Shown here piece after piece: positions 6,722 to 10,073 of a stretch of DNA of 10,073 bases (its first letter is position 1; each line of letters starts with the position of its first letter). The DNA comes from Rubrobacteraceae bacterium (GTDB lineage: Bacteria > Actinomycetota > Rubrobacteria > Rubrobacterales > Rubrobacteraceae), in assembly GCA_029240775.1 (NCBI GenBank), contig JARDZQ010000066.1, forward strand, positions 1 to 10,073. The letters run 5' to 3'. Below the pieces are notes generated by a model. That model saw nothing but the letters and a program-made list of their open reading frames with translations, searched no databases and was not told the DNA's origin. A program made the translations under genes and the position numbers.

Positions 6722-7177
6722 GTGAGAGAGACGGCGAGGCTGGAGAGATTGGCGCAGGTTGTGGAAGGAGCGCTCCCCGCGGGGACGGAGCTCGTAGAAG
6801 CCCGGTTCTCCCCGGGGCCCCTCCTGACCCTGCTCGTGGACCGGGAGGACGGCCCGGTGGACCACGAGTTCACCTCGCGGGTCGTCTCCGCCGTCTCGCC
6901 GGCCTTGGAAGAAGAGGGCTACGACGGCATGTTCGAGGTCTCCTCGCCTGGGATAGAGCGCCCGCTCACCAAGCCCGAGCACTTCCGGCGCTTCGTAGGT
7001 CACGAGGCGAAGGTCCGCCTCGCAGAGCCCATGGAGGGCCGACGCAACTTCACAGGCGTCATCGAGAGCGCTGGTGAGAACGACTTCGTACTAAAACTCT
7101 CTGAGGGGGGAGCGGAGGTGGAGCTGCCGTTCGGCTCGGTCTCCCGCGCACACCTCAAGGAGGACATATACAGGTGA
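6722..7177 (+). CDS. rimP: Ribosome maturation factor RimP
   Basis: RimP assists assembly of the 30S subunit in the cytoplasm. The 151-residue protein has the two-domain layout of the family: an N-terminal alpha/beta domain with LLTLLVDREDGPVDHEF, then the family hallmark FEVSSPGIERPL at about 76-87, HFRRFVG, and a C-terminal SH3-like barrel with GRRNFTGVI and LPFGSVSRAHL. The predicted GTG start at 6722 follows AAAAGAGG with almost no spacing, a weak ribosome site; an in-frame TTG at 6749 is an alternative that would trim nine residues before the first domain. The stop overlaps the nusA start as GTGA. The gene is first in a rimP-nusA-infB operon, the standard arrangement, and is preceded by a promoter and an early terminator. 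Confidence 0.94.
   Translation: MRETARLERLAQVVEGALPAGTELVEARFSPGPLLTLLVDREDGPVDHEFTSRVVSAVSPALEEEGYDGMFEVSSPGIERPLTKPEHFRRFVGHEAKVRLAEPMEGRRNFTGVIESAGENDFVLKLSEGGAEVELPFGSVSRAHLKEDIYR
7157..7164 (+). promoter_or_regulatory. Strong ribosome binding site for nusA
   Basis: AAGGAGGA lies nine bases before the GTG at 7174 and within the last codons of rimP. It fixes the nusA start and suggests that NusA is translated efficiently on its own as well as through coupling to rimP, whose own ribosome site is weak. Confidence 0.75.
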
Positions 7178-8309
7178 ATACCGCATTATTGTCGGCGCTA
7201 CACGAGATAGAGACGGACAAGGGCATCCCGTTCGACACGGTCAAGGAGGTGCTGGAGGAGTCCCTGCTCGCGGCCTACGAGAACCGCGAGGGGGCAGAGG
7301 AAGGGGCCAGGGTGGTCCTGGATCGGGAGACCGGCGACCTCAAAGTCATGAAGGACGGGGAGGACATAACCCCCCATGACTTCACGCGCATAGCCGCCCA
7401 GGTCATGCGCCAGACCTTCTACCAGCGCCTCAACGAGGTGCACAACGCGCAGCTCCTGGAAGAGTATGGTAACCGGATGGGCGACGTCGTCACCGGCATC
7501 GTCCAGCAGGCGCACCGCCGCATGACCATCATAGACCTCGGAAGGGTCGAGGCGATCCTGCCGGCCAGCGAGCAGGTGCCCAACGAGCGCTACGAGAACG
7601 GCCAGCGGCTCAAGGTGTACCTGCTGGACATCCGCGAGCCGGGCCGGGGACCTAATCTGGTGTCAGCCGGCGCCACGAGGGGCTCCTGAAGGGGCTCTTC
7701 CATCTGGAAGTACCGGAGATCTACGACGGCCTCGTAGAGATAAAGGCGGTCGCGCGAGAGGCGGGGCTGCGCTCGAAGGTCGGGGTGTGGTCGAACGAGC
7801 CGGGGATAGACCCGGTCGGCGCGTGCGTGGGGCCGAGGGGCAGTCGTGTGAGGGCCGTGGTCTCCGAGCTCAGGAACGAGAAGATAGACATAATCCAGTG
7901 GGACCCTGAGCCCGCGCGCTTTATCGCGAAGGCTCTGAGCCCGGCGCGCGTGCGCGAGGTCTATCTGGACGAGGACGAGAAGCAGGCCGAGGTCATCGTG
8001 CCCGACGATCAGCTGAGCCTCGCGATCGGGCGCGAGGGGCAGAACGCCCGCCTGGCGGTGAAGCTCACTGACTGGAAGATAGACATCAAGCCCGAAAGCC
8101 AGGCCATCGAGTTCGAGGGCGAAGAGGAGGATTGGGAGCCAGACGAGGACTCTACCATGCACCGTTGCCGCGCCGTGCTGTCCAACGGCCGGCGGTGTGC
8201 GAACATGGCGCTCCCCGGTTCACTCTTCTGCGGCATCCCGTCGCACCAGGCGCAGGCCGCGGAGTTCGAGGGCATGGTCGAGGGGGCCCAGGGGGTAACG
8301 GATGAGTAA
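7174..8309 (+). CDS. nusA: Transcription elongation/termination factor NusA, reading frame broken by an apparent 1-base deletion
   Basis: NusA binds RNA polymerase and modulates pausing, intrinsic termination and antitermination. The first frame (7174-7689) gives the polymerase-binding N-terminal domain (1-100), then the S1 domain (about 102-163: GDVVTGIV, RVEAILPASEQ, LDIREPGRGPNLV). It then leaves the family and stops. From 7665 a second frame continues exactly where the family expects: SRRHEGLLKGLF, VPEIYDGLVEIKAVAREAG, KH1 with VGACVGPRGSRV, and KH2 with VIVPDDQLSLAIGREGQNAR, ending at TAA 8307-8309. Inserting one base at about 7663 restores a protein of about 378 residues. No slippery site is visible. 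After KH2 comes an acidic linker and a Cys-rich tail, C-x9-C-x10-C-x4-H, perhaps zinc-binding. A sequencing error is the likeliest cause because nusA is normally essential. It overlaps infB by 8 bp. Confidence 0.9.
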
Positions 8310-10073
8310 GCGCGTTTACGAGATCGCAAGAGAGCTCGAGCTGGAGAGCAAGGAGGTTATAAGCCGGCTGAAGGAGGCCGGGGTGGAGGTGAAGAGCCAC
8401 TCCTCCTCCGTCGAGGACCCGGTCTACGAGCGGGTGTTCGGAGCGAACGGCCGCTCCGAGGCCCAGGAAGCCGAGGCGCAAGAAGCGCGCGCCGAGGCGG
8501 AGCGCTCGGGCCACGGCGCGACCGTCGCGGCCGCGCCGGCCGAGGAGCCGGTCTCCGCGCCGCAGCCCAGGAAGGAAAGGAAGCGCCGCCGGGTCGTGAT
8601 CGACGCTAGCGCAACCAACCGGGCCCCGCGGCCCGCTGCCGCGCCGGCCGCTCCCAAGGTGACCGAGAGGGCGCCGGTGGAGGAGAAGCCACAGGAGACG
8701 GGCGGTGGAGTGCGCGTCGAGCCGGGGGCCACCATCAAGGACCTCGGCGACGCGTTGGGCGTGCCTCCGACCCAGATCATCAAGGTCCTCATGGGCCTTG
8801 GGGAGATGAAAACCCTCACCCAGACGCTCTCCACAGAGGAGATAGAGCTCATCGCCGAAGAGCTCGGGGTGGAGGTCGAGATCGGGGCTGTCGAGGAGCC
8901 CGCCCCCGCCGAGGTCGCGCCCGAGGACGACCCGGCTGACCTGGTCGAGAAGCCCCCGGTGGTGACGGTGATGGGCCACGTGGACCATGGGAAGACGAGC
9001 CTGCTGGACCGGATCCGCAGCGCGAACGTCCAGTCCGGCGAGGCCGGCGGCATCACACAGCACATCGGCGCCTACCAGGTCGAGAGCGGGGGGAAGAGGA
9101 TCACCTTCATCGATACACCTGGCCACGAGGCGTTCACGGAGATGCGCGCCCGCGGCGCGAGGGTGACGGACATCGTAGTTCTCGTCGTCGCTGCCGACGA
9201 CGGCGTAATGCCCCAGACCCAGGAGGCCATAGAGCACGCCCGGGCAGCGGAGGTACCGATGGTCGTCGCCATAAACAAGATAGACGTCCCGAACGCCAAC
9301 CCAGATAGGGTGATGGGCGAGCTGGCCGAGCGCGGGCTCACCCCCGAGGCGTGGGGTGGGGAGACTGTCACGGTGCCGGTCTCGGCCAAGACCGGCGAGG
9401 GGATAGACGAGCTACTCGAGAACATCCTCGTCGTCGCCGAGCTCGAGGACCTCAAGGCCAACCCCAATGCCCCCGCGAGCGGCTATGCGATCGAGGGCGA
9501 GCGCGACCCGGGCCGCGGGCCCGTGGCGACGCTGCTTTTGAACCGCGGAACCCTGCACAAGGGCGACGTGGTGCTCGCCGGCACCGCTTACGGGCGCGTG
9601 CGCGCGATGCTCGATTACACCGGCCAGCGCGTCAAGGACGCCGGGCCGGGCGACCCGGCGGAGATCCTGGGTCTCTCGGGGGTGCCGGAGGCGGGCACGC
9701 GCTTCGAGGTCGTCGACCACGAGCGCATCGCGCGCGACAGGGCGCAGCAGTCCGAGGCCGCGCTCAGGCGCCAGGAGCTCGCCGAGCAAGGCGGGTCGCG
9801 GCGCACGCTCGAGGAGCTTTTGGGCGAAGGCGGCACGCAGGACCTCAACCTCGTCGTCAAGGCGGATGTGGCGGGCTCCGTCGAGGCGCTCAAGGAGGCG
9901 CTCGCCAGGCTCTCCACTGACGAGGTGCGCGTCAACGTGGTCAGGAGCGGTGTCGGCGCCATCAGCGACTCGGACGTCATGCTCGCCTCGGCGAGCGATG
10001 GGATCCTGCTCGGCTTCAACGTAAGGCCGAGCAACACCGCCAAGCAGGTCGCCGAGCGCGAGGGCGTGGAGAT
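8302..10073 (+). CDS. infB: Translation initiation factor IF-2, 3' end outside window
   Basis: IF-2 is the GTPase that brings initiator tRNA to the ribosome. The window holds 590 residues with no stop. Order: an IF2_N helical domain (about 3-50), a charged Ala/Glu/Arg linker with KERKRRR, a second IF2_N domain (about 138-194), then the GTPase domain from about 217 with G1 GHVDHGKT (225-232), GGIT, DTPGH (271-275), NKID (325-328) and SAK (361-363). Domain II (about 390-480) includes RGPVATLLLNRGTL and YGRVRAM, then an Arg/Glu-rich helix, and the start of domain III (LNLVVKADVAGSVEAL, SGVGAISDSDV, GFNVRP). The tRNA-binding C-terminal domain is missing only because of the window end. ATG 8302 follows AGGGGG at 8290-8295 and overlaps the nusA end, so translation is likely coupled. 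No ylxR or L7Ae-like gene separates nusA and infB here. Confidence 0.97.
   Translation, partial: MSKRVYEIARELELESKEVISRLKEAGVEVKSHSSSVEDPVYERVFGANGRSEAQEAEAQEARAEAERSGHGATVAAAPAEEPVSAPQPRKERKRRRVVIDASATNRAPRPAAAPAAPKVTERAPVEEKPQETGGGVRVEPGATIKDLGDALGVPPTQIIKVLMGLGEMKTLTQTLSTEEIELIAEELGVEVEIGAVEEPAPAEVAPEDDPADLVEKPPVVTVMGHVDHGKTSLLDRIRSANVQSGEAGGITQHIGAYQVESGGKRITFIDTPGHEAFTEMRARGARVTDIVVLVVAADDGVMPQTQEAIEHARAAEVPMVVAINKIDVPNANPDRVMGELAERGLTPEAWGGETVTVPVSAKTGEGIDELLENILVVAELEDLKANPNAPASGYAIEGERDPGRGPVATLLLNRGTLHKGDVVLAGTAYGRVRAMLDYTGQRVKDAGPGDPAEILGLSGVPEAGTRFEVVDHERIARDRAQQSEAALRRQELAEQGGSRRTLEELLGEGGTQDLNLVVKADVAGSVEALKEALARLSTDEVRVNVVRSGVGAISDSDVMLASASDGILLGFNVRPSNTAKQVAEREGVE

Noticed and set aside
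7655..7670. Programmed ribosomal frameshift in nusA
   Set aside because: The site has no X-XXY-YYZ slippery sequence; re-pairing of the P- and A-site tRNAs after a -1 slip would be poor, and no stimulatory stem at the right spacing is evident.
8152..9237. 361-codon open frame on the minus strand
   Set aside because: It lies opposite infB and the nusA 3' end, with Leu/Arg/Gly/His-rich shadow composition and no recognisable domain.
1..10073. CRISPR array, insertion sequence, phage or defence system
   Set aside because: No regularly spaced repeats, transposase, integrase or recognisable defence genes were seen on either strand.

Overview
The window is high-GC bacterial chromosome carrying an almost unbroken run of plus-strand housekeeping genes. 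Gene order (frr, uppS, cdsA, dxr, rseP, ispG, then rimP, nusA, infB), an Actinobacteria-like NusA and IF-2, and frequent use of ATA (Ile) and AGG (Arg) codons despite high GC suggest a deep-branching actinobacterium, with Rubrobacter or a close relative as my best guess. This placement is inference; there is no rRNA gene in the window to confirm it.

Region 1 (1-5179) is an envelope and isoprenoid block. The 3' end of frr is followed by uppS (undecaprenyl diphosphate synthase), cdsA (CDP-diacylglycerol synthase), dxr (first committed MEP-pathway step), rseP (site-2 intramembrane protease) and ispG (late MEP step). Gaps between these genes are 0-105 bp, and dxr and rseP overlap, so they probably form one transcription unit. 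Dxr and IspG supply isopentenyl precursors that UppS turns into the lipid carrier for cell-wall synthesis; CdsA activates phosphatidate for phospholipid synthesis.

Region 2 (5180-6627) is an accessory patch separating two conserved blocks. It holds a six-helix membrane protein resembling the DUF4386 group, a frameshifted secreted-protein gene with a NLNADxxDG motif (probably a pseudogene), and about 165 bp of non-coding DNA that folds on paper into consecutive hairpins.

Region 3 (6628-10073) is the translation/transcription-factor operon rimP-nusA-infB; infB runs off the window. It starts with a promoter that has a perfect TATAAT -10 box, followed within about 20 bp by a compact intrinsic terminator and 15 bp later by the rimP start. 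This looks like an attenuator in the leader of the NusA operon, possibly a NusA autoregulation device. The nusA reading frame is interrupted by an apparent one-base deletion near 7663; restored, it encodes a complete NusA with an unusual Cys-rich, possibly zinc-binding C-terminal tail.

Two clear one-base lesions (nusA and the secreted-protein gene) plus a uppS gene with no ordinary start codon for its conserved N-terminus raise the possibility of indel errors in the assembly. The nusA lesion in particular is more likely an error than biology.
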